In this document: piece after piece, positions 34,797 to 46,625 of the stretch
Layout of the letters: each line of letters opens with the position of its first letter
How positions within the stretch are numbered: position 1 is the stretch's first letter
NCBI RefSeq assembly: GCF_024171785.1
Contig: NZ_JAMTCK010000011.1
Span: 3,896 to 67,895 of the forward strand
Source of the DNA: Goodfellowiella coeruleoviolacea
Lineage (GTDB): Bacteria > Actinomycetota > Actinomycetes > Mycobacteriales > Pseudonocardiaceae
Length of the DNA: 64,000 nt
Reading direction: 5' to 3'
Translations under genes and position numbers: made by a program
Notes under the pieces: model-generated
Told to the model about the DNA's origin: nothing
Database searches by the model: none
The model's input: only the letters and a program-made list of their open reading frames with translations

Positions 34797-35338
34797 GCCG
34801 CAACCTCGCCTGGCTCCACACCGTTGGCGGCGGGCTCGGCCTGATCGCGGCGACGGCACTGACCCTGGAGAAGATCGCCAGGCTGCGCGATCCCAGCTAC
34901 GTCCCGACCTGCTCGCTCAACCCGGTGCTGTCCTGCGGGTCGGTGATGGACAGTGCGCAGGCCGAGGTGTTCGGCTTCCCCAACCCGCTGCTCGGCGTCG
35001 CCGGGTTCGCCGTGGTGGTCACCACCGGTGTGGCCGTGCTGGCCGGTTTCTCGCCGCCGCGCTGGTACCGGATCGCGATGAACGCGGGAACCGCGTTGGG
35101 CGTGGTGTTCGTGCACTGGCTGATCGCCGCCAGCCTCTACGACATCCACGCGCTGTGCCCGTACTGCGTGGTCGTGTGGATCGTGACGATCCCGCTGTTC
35201 TGGTACACCACAGTGGACACCTGGCCCGTGCTGTCACCGCTGCGCGCGGTGCACGGCGCGGTCCTGGCCCTGTGGTACGCGGTGATCGCCGCACTGGTGC
35301 TGGCCGCGTTCTGGGACTACTGGACCAGCCTGCTGTGA
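34793..35338 (+). CDS. Vitamin K epoxide reductase-like (VKOR) membrane protein
   Basis: 181 residues with four to five membrane segments. Quinone-site CxxC is LCPYC near 120 and the loop cysteines are in PTCSLNPVLSCGSVMDS near 38-50, with the conserved serine after them; NPLLGV is the usual following motif. Bacterial VKOR re-oxidises DsbA using menaquinone. Placed directly behind the DsbA-like gene, and behind a metal-chelate importer, perhaps to help fold a secreted or surface partner. Confidence 0.93.
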   Translation: MSRNLAWLHTVGGGLGLIAATALTLEKIARLRDPSYVPTCSLNPVLSCGSVMDSAQAEVFGFPNPLLGVAGFAVVVTTGVAVLAGFSPPRWYRIAMNAGTALGVVFVHWLIAASLYDIHALCPYCVVVWIVTIPLFWYTTVDTWPVLSPLRAVHGAVLALWYAVIAALVLAAFWDYWTSLL

Positions 35339-35437
35339 CGGCGCGACCACCAACTCGGCCTTCACCGGATACGGTGACATTTGGCCGGTGTGGCGCGGGC
35401 CGACGATAGGTTCCTCAGCAGGCCACCGGTTTCAGGT

Positions 35438-35473
35438 GGTCGGTGCTGGAACACCGGGTCGGTGCTGGAACGC
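35438..35473. repeat. Two direct repeats upstream of the methyltransferase gene
   Basis: GGTCGGTGCTGGAACAC (35438-35454) and GGTCGGTGCTGGAACGC (35457-35473) differ at one base and are 19 bp apart start to start. Just left of them lies CCACC-N7-GGTGG (35423-35439). They fill the region between a loose promoter match (TTGGCC 35381, GATAGG 35405) and the methyltransferase start, so may be sites for a pathway regulator. Confidence 0.7.
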
Positions 35474-35503
35474 ACTGATCCACGTCGAGCAAAGGCTTCC
35501 GCT

Positions 35504-36541
35504 GTGTCTGATCGAGATGAGCTTGCGCTGTCCACTGTCGGCGCGATGACGTCCCTGGTCACGCCCTGGGTGCTGCGCACCGCCGTCACCCTGCGACTAC
35601 CCGACCTCATCGCGGCGGGCGTCACCAACACCACCGAACTGGCCACCCGTGCCGGCGCCAACCCCGATGCCCTGCAGCGCGTCATCCGCCACCTCATCCA
35701 CTGCCGGGTTCTCCGCCAGGCAGGCCCCGACCGCGTCGAACTCACCGCGCTCGGCGAGTTCCTCCGCACCGACCACCCCGCCCGGCTCGCCAACACACTC
35801 GACCAGAACAACCCCTACAACCGCAGAGAAGCCGCGGTGCTCACGCGCCTTCCGGACGCGGTCCGCACCGGACAACCCGTGTGGGCGTCGTGTCACGGCC
35901 ACGACTTCTGGGCGGACCTGAACCGGGACGAGGCGTTGGCGAGCGGGTTCGACCACGCACTGGCTGGCTTTCCCGACTTCCTCGCCGGCCGGATCGCGCG
36001 GGGCTACGACTGGACGTCGGCACGGCACGTGGTGGATGTCGGCGGCGGCACCGGGCGGGTGCTCGCCGAGTTGCTGACCACCCATCCCCGGTTGCGCGGC
36101 ACGCTGGTGGATCTGCCGCACGCCGCGGCGCTGGCTGCGGCCCGGTTCGCCGAGCAGGGCGTGGCCGACCGGGCGAGCGTGTCCGGGCAGACCTTCTTCG
36201 ACCCGCTTCCCACCGGGGGCGATGTCTACCTGTTGGCCAACGTCCTGCACTGCTGGACCGACGAGGACAGCCGGAAGATCATCGACCAGTGCGTCGCCTC
36301 GGCCGCTCCCCGGGCGGTGGTCGTCGTGGTCGACCAGGTCATGCCCGAGCAGCCGACCGGGGGTGACCAGCGCGGTCTCGACGAGACCGATCTGGGGTTG
36401 CTGCTGCTGTTCGGCACGAAGATCCGCAGCGAACGGGAGTTCCGGCGGTTGGGCGACTCAGCCGGGCTGACCCTGCGCGGCTGCACGGCGATCGCGCCGG
36501 CCGACGGCTGGTCCCTGCTCACCTACACGGTTGACGACTGA
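35504..36541 (+). CDS. SAM-dependent O-methyltransferase (Methyltransf_2 type)
   Basis: 345 residues from GTG at 35504; the frame is open from 35381 but the dimerisation domain starts here (ALSTVGAMTSLVTPWVLRTAVTLRLPDL). SAM motif I is VVDVGGGTGRVLAEL near 180; the catalytic-base region is LHCWTDEDSRKII near 248. Such enzymes methylate phenolic or other hydroxyls of natural products (TcmN/CarB-like). It is followed 21 nt later by a P450 and converges on the NRPS gene whose first A domain looks aromatic-specific, so O-methylation of a tyrosine-derived ring is plausible. It could alternatively serve the hydroxymalonyl pathway of region A, less likely given the distance. Confidence 0.9.
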   Translation: MSDRDELALSTVGAMTSLVTPWVLRTAVTLRLPDLIAAGVTNTTELATRAGANPDALQRVIRHLIHCRVLRQAGPDRVELTALGEFLRTDHPARLANTLDQNNPYNRREAAVLTRLPDAVRTGQPVWASCHGHDFWADLNRDEALASGFDHALAGFPDFLAGRIARGYDWTSARHVVDVGGGTGRVLAELLTTHPRLRGTLVDLPHAAALAAARFAEQGVADRASVSGQTFFDPLPTGGDVYLLANVLHCWTDEDSRKIIDQCVASAAPRAVVVVVDQVMPEQPTGGDQRGLDETDLGLLLLFGTKIRSEREFRRLGDSAGLTLRGCTAIAPADGWSLLTYTVDD

Positions 36542-36562
36542 TTCCGGGAGGTCCGCGCGACC

Positions 36563-37777
36563 ATGAGCGACCGCACGGCCGACACTCCGCTCCGCCACCC
36601 GCTCGACTACCCGTTCGCCCAGTCCTCGCCCATGACGCCGGCCGCGGACCTGGCGCGGGTCCGCGCCACCTGCCCGGTGGTGCGCGCACGGCTGGCCGAC
36701 GGCCAGTTGGTGTGGCTGGTGACGCGTTACGCCGACATCCGGTCGGTGCTGTCCTCCCCGAGCTTCGTCCTGCACGTGCCTCGGCCGACCGGGCCGAGCG
36801 GGGCGCAGCGCAGCCGGGACGAGTTCATGCTGACCGACGACGTGGCCAGGCACAGCCGGCTGCGTCGGCTGGTCGCCCCCGCGTTCTCGCTGCACCGGGT
36901 GGAGAAGCTGCGGCCGCGCGTGCGTGCTGTCGTGGCCGAACTGCTGGCCGCGCTCACCGCCGGGGGCCGCGCGGCGGAGCTGATGGAGAGCTTCGCCCTT
37001 CCCCTGCCGCTCACCGTGATGTGCGAGGTGATCGGGATACCCGTGCCGGACCGCCGCCGGGGCCGCGCCTGGGCCGCGGTCTCGCTCGGTGACACCGCCG
37101 AGGTGGGCGATGATCAGGCGCTCGCCGCGTTCCAGGACGTGGAGGACTACGCCACCGACGTGATCGCCGCCCACTCCGGCGACGCCACCGGCGTGCTCGG
37201 CCACCTCCTGCGGGTGCACGCCCGGCGTGACGGTCAGCTCAGCACCGGCGAACTGCACGCCATGGTGGTGGGGTTGCTGCTCGCCGGCTACCTGACCACG
37301 GCCAGCACGATCGGCCGGGGTGTGCTGGCGCTGCTGCGCGCTCCCGAGCAGTGGTCGGCGTTGCGGCACACCCCCGCGCTGGTGCACCCGGCGGTCGAGG
37401 AGATCCTGCGGTACCGGTTCACCGGCGTGGAGGTCGACACGCAGCGCCGCGCGGTGGCCGACGTCAGTGTGGGTGGTGTGCTGGTTCGACGCGGCGACAT
37501 CGTGATCACCCCGCTGGTGGCGGCCAACCGCGACCCGCAGCGGTTCGACGATGCCGACCGGTTCGACATCGACCGCGCCGACAACGCCCACCTGGCCTTC
37601 GGCTTCGGCACGCACCACTGCCTCGGTGCCGCGTTGGCCCGCATCGAGTTGCAGGAAGCCGTGGCCGCGCTGGTCCGCACGCTCCCCGGGCTTCGGCTCG
37701 CGGTGCCCGCCGACGAGCTGTCCTGGAACCCGTCCGGCGCCGAGGTGGAACTGCGCGCGCTTCCCGTGGTCTGGTGA
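36563..37777 (+). CDS. Cytochrome P450
   Basis: 404 residues from ATG at 36563 with GGGAGG upstream. The haem-binding loop FGFGTHHCLG gives ligand C353; the K-helix ExxR is EEILR near 277. The I-helix reads AGYLTT, so the acidic residue that usually precedes the conserved threonine is a leucine (L244), while T245 is kept. P450s with altered acid-alcohol pairs often do unusual chemistry or rely on the substrate for proton delivery. Twenty nt from the convergent NRPS stop, in tandem with the O-methyltransferase: probable tailoring enzyme. Confidence 0.93.
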   Translation: MSDRTADTPLRHPLDYPFAQSSPMTPAADLARVRATCPVVRARLADGQLVWLVTRYADIRSVLSSPSFVLHVPRPTGPSGAQRSRDEFMLTDDVARHSRLRRLVAPAFSLHRVEKLRPRVRAVVAELLAALTAGGRAAELMESFALPLPLTVMCEVIGIPVPDRRRGRAWAAVSLGDTAEVGDDQALAAFQDVEDYATDVIAAHSGDATGVLGHLLRVHARRDGQLSTGELHAMVVGLLLAGYLTTASTIGRGVLALLRAPEQWSALRHTPALVHPAVEEILRYRFTGVEVDTQRRAVADVSVGGVLVRRGDIVITPLVAANRDPQRFDDADRFDIDRADNAHLAFGFGTHHCLGAALARIELQEAVAALVRTLPGLRLAVPADELSWNPSGAEVELRALPVVW

Positions 37778-37796
37778 CCCGTCGCGGCGGACCCGT

Positions 37797-40700
37797 TCAC
37801 CCCGGTGCGGGTCGCCGCTGCTGGCCGTCCGGGTGGGGAAAGAACCCACTGGCCACGAAGTAGTCGATGTAGCGGCGGAGCACGGTGTCGTCGATCTTCG
37901 GGCAGTGGATGGCCGAGCCGGCGAGCACGCTGGCGGTGTTGGTGTCGTCGAACCGCAGCGCTGAGGCAGCCCGCAGCATCGGCACCAGCTGGGCGAACAG
38001 CGCGGCCACCGGAAACGGATCGGCACTGTGCGGGTCGTCCTGGTCCAGGTGCGCCGCCAGTCGCGCCGACCACTCCTCTGGCGCCACCGGGTCGATGCGG
38101 TACCCGGCCCTGCGCAGCGCCGACAGGATGTCGTCCAGCGCCACCGGCTGCGCGCTGCTGAGGTGGAAGGTGTTGCCCGGCGCCCGGGGTGAGCACGCCA
38201 CCTCGACGGCGGCCCGCGCGACGTAGTCGACCGGCACCAGGTCGACCTCGATACCGGTGTGCTCCCCGGCGAAGCACGGCGCCATCCCGAGGCCCAGCAT
38301 CGTGCGAACGACGAACCAGAAGGCATCGCTGGTGCCGGCGGCGCCGCTGGTGGTGTGACCGCTGACCCGGCCCGGTCGGAGGATCGTGGTGGGGACGCCC
38401 CGCGCCCGGGCGGCACGCACCATCTCCTCCGCGACCCACTTGCTGCTGACGTACCCGTTGGGGTTCACCAGAGCCACCGGCAGCCGGTGGTCCTCGCGCA
38501 CGGTGCCGGTGCTGCCGTCGGCCGCGATGGCCGCCCCCATGGTGGAGACGTAGTGCACCGGCGTGATCCGACCGGCCGCCGCGAGGCGCAGCACCTCGTG
38601 GGTGCCCACGACGTTGGCCGCCCGCAGCCGCTGGTACGGGTGCAGCGTGTGCACCCAGGAACCGTTGTGGTAGATGACGTCGACCTGCTCGGCGAGCCGG
38701 TCGAACAGGTCCGGGGCCAGGCCGAGCCGGGGTTGTTCCAGGTCTCCCGGAACGGCGACGAGCCGCCCGGCTGGCAGCTCATCCGCCAGGTGGTACCGCC
38801 GCAGCGCGCTGCGCAGCCGCTGCTCGGCGCTGGCCGGGTCGGGCGCCCGGACCAGGCACAGCACCGTGGCCCGGGTGCGGCGCAGCAGCTCGGTGAGCAG
38901 GAAGGCACCGAGGAACCCGGTTGCCCCGGTCAGCAGGACGTGCTCGGGGTCCAGCCCCCGGCTGGTCGGCCGGGGGCGGCTGTGCGCGGTGCTGACCGCC
39001 GGGTCCAGCGCGGTGTCCGCCAGCAGCTGCGCGCTGGTCGGTCCGGTGGGCCGCGCTGGCCCGGCCTGGTTCAGCGCGTCGGACAGGCCAGCGACGGTGG
39101 GTGCGTGGAACAGCGCGGACACCGGCAGGGACGTGCCGAACTCCTCGTTGATCCGGCTGACCAACCGGGTGGCGAGCAGGGAATGGCCGCCCAGGTCGAA
39201 GAAGTTGGCGTCGACGGTGACGGCGGAACGGCCGAGGATGTCGGCGACGATGCGGCACAGCCGGTGTTCCTGGGGGGTGCGGGCGCCGCGGCCCCGGGTC
39301 TCGGCGCCCAGCACCGGCATCGGCAGCGCGCTGCGATCGAGTTTTCCGTTGGCGTTGAGCGGAAACCGGTCGAGCCCGACCACGGTGGCCGGGATCATCG
39401 GCTCGGCGAGGCGCTCGCGCAGGTAGTCACGCAGGCCACCGGCGATCCGGCGGGCCCGGTGGGTGGCCGCCGGGTTGGTGGCCAGTCGGGTGGGCGCGAC
39501 AGCGGGCCGGGCCGGCCGGTACGGCTCGACACCCCGCAGCGGCGCGCGATCGGCGTGGAACAGCACGTCGACACTGCCGTCGCTGGCGTCACCAGTGAAG
39601 GTCACGGCGACCTGGTAGCCGAGTTGGCGGCCGAGTTCCACCCAGGTCTGCGGGTCGACCCCGCGCAGCGGCGGGTGGTGCAGCCGCTGGACCGCGCCGG
39701 CGACGTCACCGTCCTCGGCCAGTGCCCGCGCCGCGGCGAGTTCACCGGCGAGCCGCCCGTTGGGCACGTTCACCAGGCGGAGCCGGTCCGGGCGGTGGAT
39801 CGACAGCAGGTCGGCCACCTGGGCCGGGTCTTCGGCGTCGTGTCCCCAGGTCCACTCCGCGCCGGTGGGCTGTTCCGCGGTCACCTGGTCGGTGTGGCAG
39901 TGCAGGACGACGTCGTAGCGGTGCCTGGTCAGCTCGGTGTGCTGCCACCCCTGTTTGAGTTGCAGGTCGACGCTGGTGATCGCGGTGAACCTGGTGGGCA
40001 GCCCGGCGAAGTAGTCCGGGTCGATCAGCAGCTCCTCCTCCCCGGCGATCCGGTGCTCGATGGCGCGTCGCACCGCCACCGGGTCCGCGGTGAGGTCGGG
40101 GCGGTGCAGTTCCACCGCGGTGTGCAGCAGCGGCAGGGTGCGCAGGTTGCGCACGTCGCCGAGGAAGATCCGCCCGCCGGGCGCGAGCAGGTCGACGGCC
40201 TGGCCGAGCACTCGTTCGAGATAGGCGATGTCCGGGAAGTACTGGACGGTCGAGTTGAGCACGACCAGGTCGAACCGGTTCGCGGGTAACCCGGTGACGT
40301 CGTCGGCCGGTGCGGTCCGCAGCCGCACCACGTCCGCCAGTTCCGGCCGCTGCGCGAGGTGCGCGCGCAGGCGGGTGATCGCCGCGGCGGAGATGTCGCT
40401 GCCCCAGTACTCGGCGCAGGTCGGGGCGAGGGCGGCCAGCAGCAGGCCGCTGCCGACCCCGATCTCCAGCACCCGGCGTGGCGCCAGCGCGCGGAGCCGG
40501 TCGACGACGGCGGACCGCCACTCCCGCATCGCCGGCAGCGCGATGGGGTGGCCGTCGTAGCTGCTCACCCAGCCGGTGAAGTCCTCACCCCAGGTGCTGG
40601 GCCCGCTGGTGGCGTACAGCGAGTCGTTGACCGAGCGCCACTGCCCGACCTGCTCGGCGGCGTCCTGCTCGGCCCGGCCCGTGGGCGGCGTGGGCACGAT

Positions 40701-43700
40701 GTAGGCGATGAGCTGGGGGCCGGCCGCGGGGTCGGTGCGGGTGACGACGGCGGCCTCGGCCACGTCGGGGTGCTGGGACAGCACCGCAGCGACCTCACCC
40801 GGCTCGACGCGGAAACCCCGGATCTTGACCTGGTCGTCGGCGCGGCCCACGTACTCCAACTGGCCGTCCTGGCGCCACCGGGCCAGGTCACCGGTGCGGT
40901 ACATGCGCTGGCCGTCGGCGGTGAACGGGTCGGCCACGAAGCGCAGGGCGGTGAGCGCGGCCCGGCCCGCGTAGCCGCGGGCGAGGCCGGCCCCGGCCAC
41001 GTAGAGTTCACCGGCCACCCCGGTCGGGCACGGCCGCAGCCGCGCGTCGAGCACGTAGGCCCGCAGTTGGTGGCTGGGTCGGCCGATCGGCGGCAGGCCC
41101 TGCCCGGTCAGCGGTGCGGACAGGGTGGCGCACACGGTGGTCTCGGTCGGTCCGTAGCCGTTGATCAGGCGCCGGCCGGTGGCCCAGGCGGCCGCGGTGG
41201 CCGGTGGGCAGGCTTCGCCGACCACGACCAGCGTGCGCAGGCTGGGCAGTTGGTCCGGGCGCAGGGTGGTCAACGCGCTCGGGGGCACCAGCAGGTGGGT
41301 GACCCGCGCCCGCCCGACGATCTCGGCCAGCTCCTCGCCGAGCACCGGTCGGGTGCCCGGCGGCAGCACCAGGGTGGCGCCGTTGAGCAGGGTGCTGAAC
41401 ACCTCGGCGACCACGCCGTCGAAGCCCAGCGCGGCGAACTGCAGCACCCGGTCGCCCGGGCCGAGGGCGAAGTGCTCGCGGTGGGCGGTGATGAGCGCGG
41501 CGATGCCGCGATGCGCGACGACCACGCCCTTGGGTGTTCCGGTCGACCCGGAGGTGAAGATCACGTACGCCGCGTTGTCCACCGACAGCGCCGGTGGCTC
41601 GGCGTCGGGGCCCGGGTGGGCTGGCCCGGCACGCCAGGCCGCTGGCTGGTCGACGGGCAGCGGCCCGAACCGGGCGAGGTCGGGCAGCCGTGCCGCGAGA
41701 TCGGTGGTGGTGAGCACCGCGTGGGGCTGGATGTCGGTGAGCAGCGTGCTGATCCGGCGCGCCGGGGTGTTCGGGTCGACGGGCAGGAACGCTCCGCCGG
41801 CCTTGAGCACGGCCAGCACCGCGACCACCCAGTCCACCGAGCGGGGCAGGAGCACGGCCACCACCCGCTCGGGTGCCACGCCGCGGTGGCGCAGGCAGTG
41901 GGCCAGGCGCGCCACCCGCCGGGCCAGGTCCGCGTAGGACAGCGACTCGGTTCCGGCGCACAGTGCCACGGCGTGCGGGTCGCGGGTCACCGCGGCGTCG
42001 AACAGGTCCACGGCGGTGGCCGGCGCGACCGGCGCGGGAGCAGTCCCCCACCGCGCCAGGCGGTCCCGTTCCCCCGGCACGAGCACGTCCACCTCGCTGA
42101 TGCGCTGGGTGGGGTCGGCGGCCACGGCGGTCAGCACGCGCACCAGCCGGTCGGCGCACTGCCGCACGGTCGCGTGGTCGAACAGGTCCCGGCTGTACTC
42201 GATGATCGCGGCGAGCCCGTCGGCCGCCCCGCTGGGAGTGCGGCGTTCGATGAAGGAGAAGCCGAGGTCGAACTTGGCCACGTCCAGGTACATGGGCTCC
42301 ATGTCCGCCCGCAGGTCCGGCAGGTCGAGCCGGATCTCGGGGAGGTTCTGCAACACCAGCATGACCTGGAACAGCGGCTGGCGCGCGGCCGAGCGTTCCG
42401 GGTTGACGGTCTCGACCACCAGGTTCAACGGCACGTCCTGGTGGGCGTAGGCGGCGAGGTCCACGGCGCGGACCCGGTGCAGCAGGTCGGCCACGGTCGG
42501 GTCACCGCTGGTGTCGGTGCGCAGGACCAGGGTGTTGACGAAGAAGCCCACCAGATCGTCCAGTGCGGTGTCGGTCCGGCCGGCGACCGCGCTGCCGACG
42601 GGGATGTCGGTGCCCGCGCCCAGCCGGGTGAGCAGCACCGCCAACGCGGCGTGCAGCACCATGAACAGCGTGACGTCGTGGGCGCGGGCCAGGTCCAGCA
42701 GGTGCTGGTGCAGCCGCGCGTCCACCTCGAAGGACACCACCCCGCCCCGGTGTGACGACACCGCCGGGCGCGGCCGGTCCGCGGGCAACACCAGCCGGTC
42801 AGGCAGGTTCGCCAGTGCCCTGGTCCAGTGGTCGAGTTGGCGGGCGCACAGGCTGTTCGGGTCGGTGGCGTCACCGAGCAACTGGTGGTGCCACAGCGTG
42901 TAGTCGACGTAGTGCACCGGCAGCGGCGGCCAGTCCGGGGTGGTGCGCTCCCGGCGCGCCCGGTAGGCGGCGGCGAGGTCGCGGCACAGCGGTGCCATGG
43001 ACCAGCCGTCGCCGGCGATGTGGTGGATCAGCAACAGCAGCACGTGCTCGTCCCCACCGTCCACAGTGAACAGTTCGGCGCGCAGCGGTGGCTGTCCGGT
43101 GAGGTCGAAGGTGTGCTGGGCGGCGGTGGTCAGCCGCTGCGGCAGCTCGGTCGCGCTGACCGAGTGGTGCGGCAGTTCCGGTGGTGCGTCGGGTGGGTCC
43201 AGCACCACCTGGCAGGGCTGTCCGTCGATCTCCGGGTACACCGTGCGCAGGCTCTCGTGCCGGCAGCGGACGTCGTGCAGCGCGCCCCGCAGCGCCCCGG
43301 GGTCGAGGTGGCCGGCGAACCGCAGCAGCGCCGCCATGGTGTACGTGGCGCTGGGGCCCGCCATCCGGTGCAGGAACCACAGCCTGCGCTGGGCAGCCGA
43401 CAGCGGAACCGGATTCGGCCTGGGCAGGGGGCGCAGCGCGGGCCGAGCCGAACCGCCGGTGAGCCGGTCCGCCAGCGCGGCCGGAGTTGGCGCGGCGAAG
43501 ACCTCAGCGATGCTCAGCTCGGCACCGAAGACGGCGCGGCCGCGGTTGGCCAGTCTGGTCGCCAGCAGCGAGTGCCCGCCCAGGGCGAAGAAGTCGTCGT
43601 GGGCGGACACCGCGTCGACGCCGAGCAGCTCGGCGAACAGTCCACACAGGATCTGCTCCTGCGGCCCCCTGGCCGCCGCGCCACCCCGGTGCGGCGACGG

Positions 43701-46550
43701 CGCGGGCAGTGCGGCGCGGTCGAGCTTGCCGTTGGCGGTCAGCGGCAGGCGGTCCAGGAGGGTGATCGTGGCCGGCACCATGTGCCGGGGCAGCCGCGCC
43801 GCCAGGTCGCGCCGCAGCTCGGCCAGGTCCGGGTTGCTGTTCCTCCCGGCCACGACGTAGGCGGCCAGTTGCGGCCGGCCGGTGCTGTCCGGTCGGGCCA
43901 GCACGGTCGCGGCGGCCACGGCGGGGTGGTCGGTGAGCGCGGCCGCGATCTCCCCCGGTTCGACGCGCAACCCGTGGATGTTGATCTGGTCGTCGGTGCG
44001 GCCCAGGTAGTCCAGGTGCCCGTCGGCTCGCCAGCGGGCGCGGTCGCCGGTGCGGTACATCCGAGCGCCGGGCTGGAACGGGTCGGCGACGAAGCGGCTG
44101 GCCGTCAGCGCGGTCTGGTGCAGGTATCCCCGGGCCAGCGCGGGACCGGCGAGGTAGAGTTCGCCGGCCACGCCGGTGGGGCACGGATGCAGCCAGGCGT
44201 CCAGGACGTGGGCGCGGACACCGGGAAGGGGCCGGCCGATGGGCGGTGGGCCCGCGTCGGTCAGCGGGTCGGAGATCGTGGCGCAGACCGTGGTCTCGGT
44301 CGGACCGTAGGCGTTGATCACCCGGCGGTCGGGCGCCCAGGCCGCGACAACGCTGGCCGGACAGGCTTCGCCCGCGACGACCAGGGTGCCCAGCCCCGGG
44401 TGGTCGGCCGGATCCATGCCGGCCACCACGCTGGGCGGCAGGGTGGCGTGGGTGACGCGCTGAGCGGCCACGAACTCGGCCAGCCCGGCACCGGGCAGGT
44501 GCTCGGCCCCGGTGGGAATGACCAGCGTGGCGCCGGCCAGCAGGGTGCTGAGGACCTCGGCGATGGCCGCGTCACAGCCAACGGCCGCGAAGAAGAGCAC
44601 CCGACTGCCCGGCCCCAGGGCGAACCGGTCGGCCTGGGCGGTGACCAGTCCGGCGATCCCCCGGTGGGTGACCACAACCCCTTTGGGCGCTCCGGCCGAC
44701 CCGGACGTGTAGATCACGTACGCGGGGTGGTCCACGTCCGCGCGGCACGCCGCGGGACGCCCGCCGGGCGCGTGGGGCGCCGCGACCGGCCGCAGGTTGT
44801 GCTGGTGGGCCACGAACAACTCGACGCTGTCGGGCAGCCGGGTCTGGTTGATCTGCGCCTCGCCGGAGATGAGCGCGTGCGGGCGCGCGTCCGCGACAAC
44901 GCCGCTGGTGCGCGCGGGCGGGTGGGCGGGATCGATCGGCAGTGCGGCGCCACCGGCGCAGGCGACCGCGAGCAGTGCGGTGACCCACTCCGGGGAACGG
45001 GGCAGCAGCACGGCCACGGTCCGCTCCGGTCCGACGCCGCGCTCGCGCAGCAGCCGTGCCCAGCGCAGGGCCCGCGCGCGCAGTTCCGCGAAGGACACCG
45101 AACCGGTGGTCCACGCCAGCGCGGTCGCCTCCGGTGTGTGCTCCGCCTGGGCGGCGAACAGCGCCCACAGCGTGGCCGGGCGCGGCTGGGCAGGTAATGC
45201 GTCGTGCCGGGTGGGTGCGGTGGGCGCGCCCACCTCGGTCCGACCGGTCACGCGCGCCAGCGGCCGGCGGGGATCGCCGACGAAGCCGGACAGGAACCGC
45301 GCGAACCGGCTCAGGTGGTCGGCGATGCCGGTCGCGTCGTACACCTCGGCGTTGCCGGCGAAGTCGATCCGCAGGCCGTGGTGTGCCGAGTCGTGGATGG
45401 TGACGGCCAGATCCTGCACCGGCCCCGAGGTCAGCGTCTCCACCGCGCCCGGGCAGCCCGCGAAATCGAGGTCGCTGGCAAAGGGCAGGTAGTTGATGAC
45501 CGGCGAGAGCAGTGGCCGATCCGGTGCGGCGATCCCGAAATCGCGCCGGATGTGCTCCAGGCGGTACCGCTCGTGCGGGCGGGTCGCTGCCGCTTCCCCG
45601 GCCACCTGCCGGACCAGCTGTTCGGCGCTGGTGGCGGGCGACACCCGCACCCGGATCGGCACGATGTTCGCCATCATTCCCGGCGCGCGCCACAGCGCGG
45701 GCGTGGGGCGGCACAGCCTCATCTGGCCCACGACCACCTCGCGGGCCCCACTCAGGCGGGCGAGGTGGGCCGCGACGGCCGCGGTCAGCACCTGCTGCGG
45801 GCTGGTGGTGGCGGCCCGGGCCAGCCGGCGCAGGCCCGCGGCCAGGTCGAGGGACAGTCGGGTGCCGGCGCGCACGACTCCCCGCTTGTGCTTGGCCCAC
45901 CGGCCGGCCAGGTTGACCGGGTCCGGGCGGTCAGCCAGCCGCGTCCGCCAGAACTCACCGTCCACAATGTACTGTTGGGAGGCGCGGTAGGCCGCGTCGT
46001 CGGCGCAGAGCAGCCGGTACTCGCCCAGGCCGGCACCGCCCGGGCGGCCGCCGGTGACCAGTGCCGTGTAGACGGACGCGACCCTCGCGTCGATCAGGGA
46101 CAGGCTGAAGCCGTCCACGGCGATGTGGTGCGCGTGGTTGACCCAGACGTGCCGCTGGTCGGCCAGGCGCACCAACGCCGGGGCGAACAGCGGCCCGTCC
46201 AGCACGCTCAGGCCCCGAGCGGTCTCGGTGGCGATCCACTGGCCGGCCGCCGCGTCGGGATCGCTCTCGCCGGTGAGGTCGACGAACCGCAGCGCGGTGT
46301 CCGGGCTGGCGGTGATGACCTGTCGGGGTGTCCCGTTCCGCTCGACCAGCCGCAGGCGGAGCACCTCGGCCTCGGCCAGCACGCGCCGGACGGCCTCGGT
46401 GAAGGCGTCCCGGTCCAGTGGTCCCCGCACGTCGATCCGCTCGGTGACGCCGTAGGCGTTGCTGCTGGGATCGAGCAGCTGCCCGGCCCAGATTCCCCAC
46501 TGGCCGGACAGCAGTGGGAACTCCGACGGCGAGAAGTCGGTTCCTGACAT
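37797..46550 (-). CDS. NRPS: C-A-PCP-C-A-NMT-PCP-Reductase
   Basis: 2917 residues from ATG at 46550 with GAGGTG upstream (an in-frame ATG at 46586 lacks a site). Order: condensation domain (HHIAVDG, 141-147), A1 (about 465-960), carrier S994, condensation (HHIAGDG from 1176), A2 (from about 1440) with an N-methyltransferase inserted between A8 and A10 (VLEIGVGSG near 2028), carrier S2457, and a C-terminal thioester reductase ([10 protein letters not shown] near 2543; Y2700, K2704). A1 pocket D-A-A-T-V-A-A-V-C is closest to phenylalanine/tyrosine codes; A2 reads D-G-A-L-V-V-G-V-C, unassigned. An N-terminal C domain means an acyl or peptidyl starter from elsewhere. The reductase releases an aldehyde or alcohol instead of an acid. 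N-methylation falls on the second residue. Confidence 0.95.
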   Translation of the reverse strand: MSGTDFSPSEFPLLSGQWGIWAGQLLDPSSNAYGVTERIDVRGPLDRDAFTEAVRRVLAEAEVLRLRLVERNGTPRQVITASPDTALRFVDLTGESDPDAAAGQWIATETARGLSVLDGPLFAPALVRLADQRHVWVNHAHHIAVDGFSLSLIDARVASVYTALVTGGRPGGAGLGEYRLLCADDAAYRASQQYIVDGEFWRTRLADRPDPVNLAGRWAKHKRGVVRAGTRLSLDLAAGLRRLARAATTSPQQVLTAAVAAHLARLSGAREVVVGQMRLCRPTPALWRAPGMMANIVPIRVRVSPATSAEQLVRQVAGEAAATRPHERYRLEHIRRDFGIAAPDRPLLSPVINYLPFASDLDFAGCPGAVETLTSGPVQDLAVTIHDSAHHGLRIDFAGNAEVYDATGIADHLSRFARFLSGFVGDPRRPLARVTGRTEVGAPTAPTRHDALPAQPRPATLWALFAAQAEHTPEATALAWTTGSVSFAELRARALRWARLLRERGVGPERTVAVLLPRSPEWVTALLAVACAGGAALPIDPAHPPARTSGVVADARPHALISGEAQINQTRLPDSVELFVAHQHNLRPVAAPHAPGGRPAACRADVDHPAYVIYTSGSAGAPKGVVVTHRGIAGLVTAQADRFALGPGSRVLFFAAVGCDAAIAEVLSTLLAGATLVIPTGAEHLPGAGLAEFVAAQRVTHATLPPSVVAGMDPADHPGLGTLVVAGEACPASVVAAWAPDRRVINAYGPTETTVCATISDPLTDAGPPPIGRPLPGVRAHVLDAWLHPCPTGVAGELYLAGPALARGYLHQTALTASRFVADPFQPGARMYRTGDRARWRADGHLDYLGRTDDQINIHGLRVEPGEIAAALTDHPAVAAATVLARPDSTGRPQLAAYVVAGRNSNPDLAELRRDLAARLPRHMVPATITLLDRLPLTANGKLDRAALPAPSPHRGGAAARGPQEQILCGLFAELLGVDAVSAHDDFFALGGHSLLATRLANRGRAVFGAELSIAEVFAAPTPAALADRLTGGSARPALRPLPRPNPVPLSAAQRRLWFLHRMAGPSATYTMAALLRFAGHLDPGALRGALHDVRCRHESLRTVYPEIDGQPCQVVLDPPDAPPELPHHSVSATELPQRLTTAAQHTFDLTGQPPLRAELFTVDGGDEHVLLLLIHHIAGDGWSMAPLCRDLAAAYRARRERTTPDWPPLPVHYVDYTLWHHQLLGDATDPNSLCARQLDHWTRALANLPDRLVLPADRPRPAVSSHRGGVVSFEVDARLHQHLLDLARAHDVTLFMVLHAALAVLLTRLGAGTDIPVGSAVAGRTDTALDDLVGFFVNTLVLRTDTSGDPTVADLLHRVRAVDLAAYAHQDVPLNLVVETVNPERSAARQPLFQVMLVLQNLPEIRLDLPDLRADMEPMYLDVAKFDLGFSFIERRTPSGAADGLAAIIEYSRDLFDHATVRQCADRLVRVLTAVAADPTQRISEVDVLVPGERDRLARWGTAPAPVAPATAVDLFDAAVTRDPHAVALCAGTESLSYADLARRVARLAHCLRHRGVAPERVVAVLLPRSVDWVVAVLAVLKAGGAFLPVDPNTPARRISTLLTDIQPHAVLTTTDLAARLPDLARFGPLPVDQPAAWRAGPAHPGPDAEPPALSVDNAAYVIFTSGSTGTPKGVVVAHRGIAALITAHREHFALGPGDRVLQFAALGFDGVVAEVFSTLLNGATLVLPPGTRPVLGEELAEIVGRARVTHLLVPPSALTTLRPDQLPSLRTLVVVGEACPPATAAAWATGRRLINGYGPTETTVCATLSAPLTGQGLPPIGRPSHQLRAYVLDARLRPCPTGVAGELYVAGAGLARGYAGRAALTALRFVADPFTADGQRMYRTGDLARWRQDGQLEYVGRADDQVKIRGFRVEPGEVAAVLSQHPDVAEAAVVTRTDPAAGPQLIAYIVPTPPTGRAEQDAAEQVGQWRSVNDSLYATSGPSTWGEDFTGWVSSYDGHPIALPAMREWRSAVVDRLRALAPRRVLEIGVGSGLLLAALAPTCAEYWGSDISAAAITRLRAHLAQRPELADVVRLRTAPADDVTGLPANRFDLVVLNSTVQYFPDIAYLERVLGQAVDLLAPGGRIFLGDVRNLRTLPLLHTAVELHRPDLTADPVAVRRAIEHRIAGEEELLIDPDYFAGLPTRFTAITSVDLQLKQGWQHTELTRHRYDVVLHCHTDQVTAEQPTGAEWTWGHDAEDPAQVADLLSIHRPDRLRLVNVPNGRLAGELAAARALAEDGDVAGAVQRLHHPPLRGVDPQTWVELGRQLGYQVAVTFTGDASDGSVDVLFHADRAPLRGVEPYRPARPAVAPTRLATNPAATHRARRIAGGLRDYLRERLAEPMIPATVVGLDRFPLNANGKLDRSALPMPVLGAETRGRGARTPQEHRLCRIVADILGRSAVTVDANFFDLGGHSLLATRLVSRINEEFGTSLPVSALFHAPTVAGLSDALNQAGPARPTGPTSAQLLADTALDPAVSTAHSRPRPTSRGLDPEHVLLTGATGFLGAFLLTELLRRTRATVLCLVRAPDPASAEQRLRSALRRYHLADELPAGRLVAVPGDLEQPRLGLAPDLFDRLAEQVDVIYHNGSWVHTLHPYQRLRAANVVGTHEVLRLAAAGRITPVHYVSTMGAAIAADGSTGTVREDHRLPVALVNPNGYVSSKWVAEEMVRAARARGVPTTILRPGRVSGHTTSGAAGTSDAFWFVVRTMLGLGMAPCFAGEHTGIEVDLVPVDYVARAAVEVACSPRAPGNTFHLSSAQPVALDDILSALRRAGYRIDPVAPEEWSARLAAHLDQDDPHSADPFPVAALFAQLVPMLRAASALRFDDTNTASVLAGSAIHCPKIDDTVLRRYIDYFVASGFFPHPDGQQRRPAPG

Positions 46551-46625
46551 GATGTGGCACCTCACGACGTGGTGTGCGGCCAACACGGGCAGCGGTGACG
46601 GCTGTGCGGCGAGGTGGGCGGACGG

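Noticed and set aside
35438-35473. SARP binding site
   Set aside because: SARP sites are heptamers at 11- or 22-bp spacing; these are 17-mers at 19 bp.
46551-46586. Upstream ATG for the reductive NRPS
   Set aside because: No ribosome site, and the 12 extra residues are not part of the C domain.
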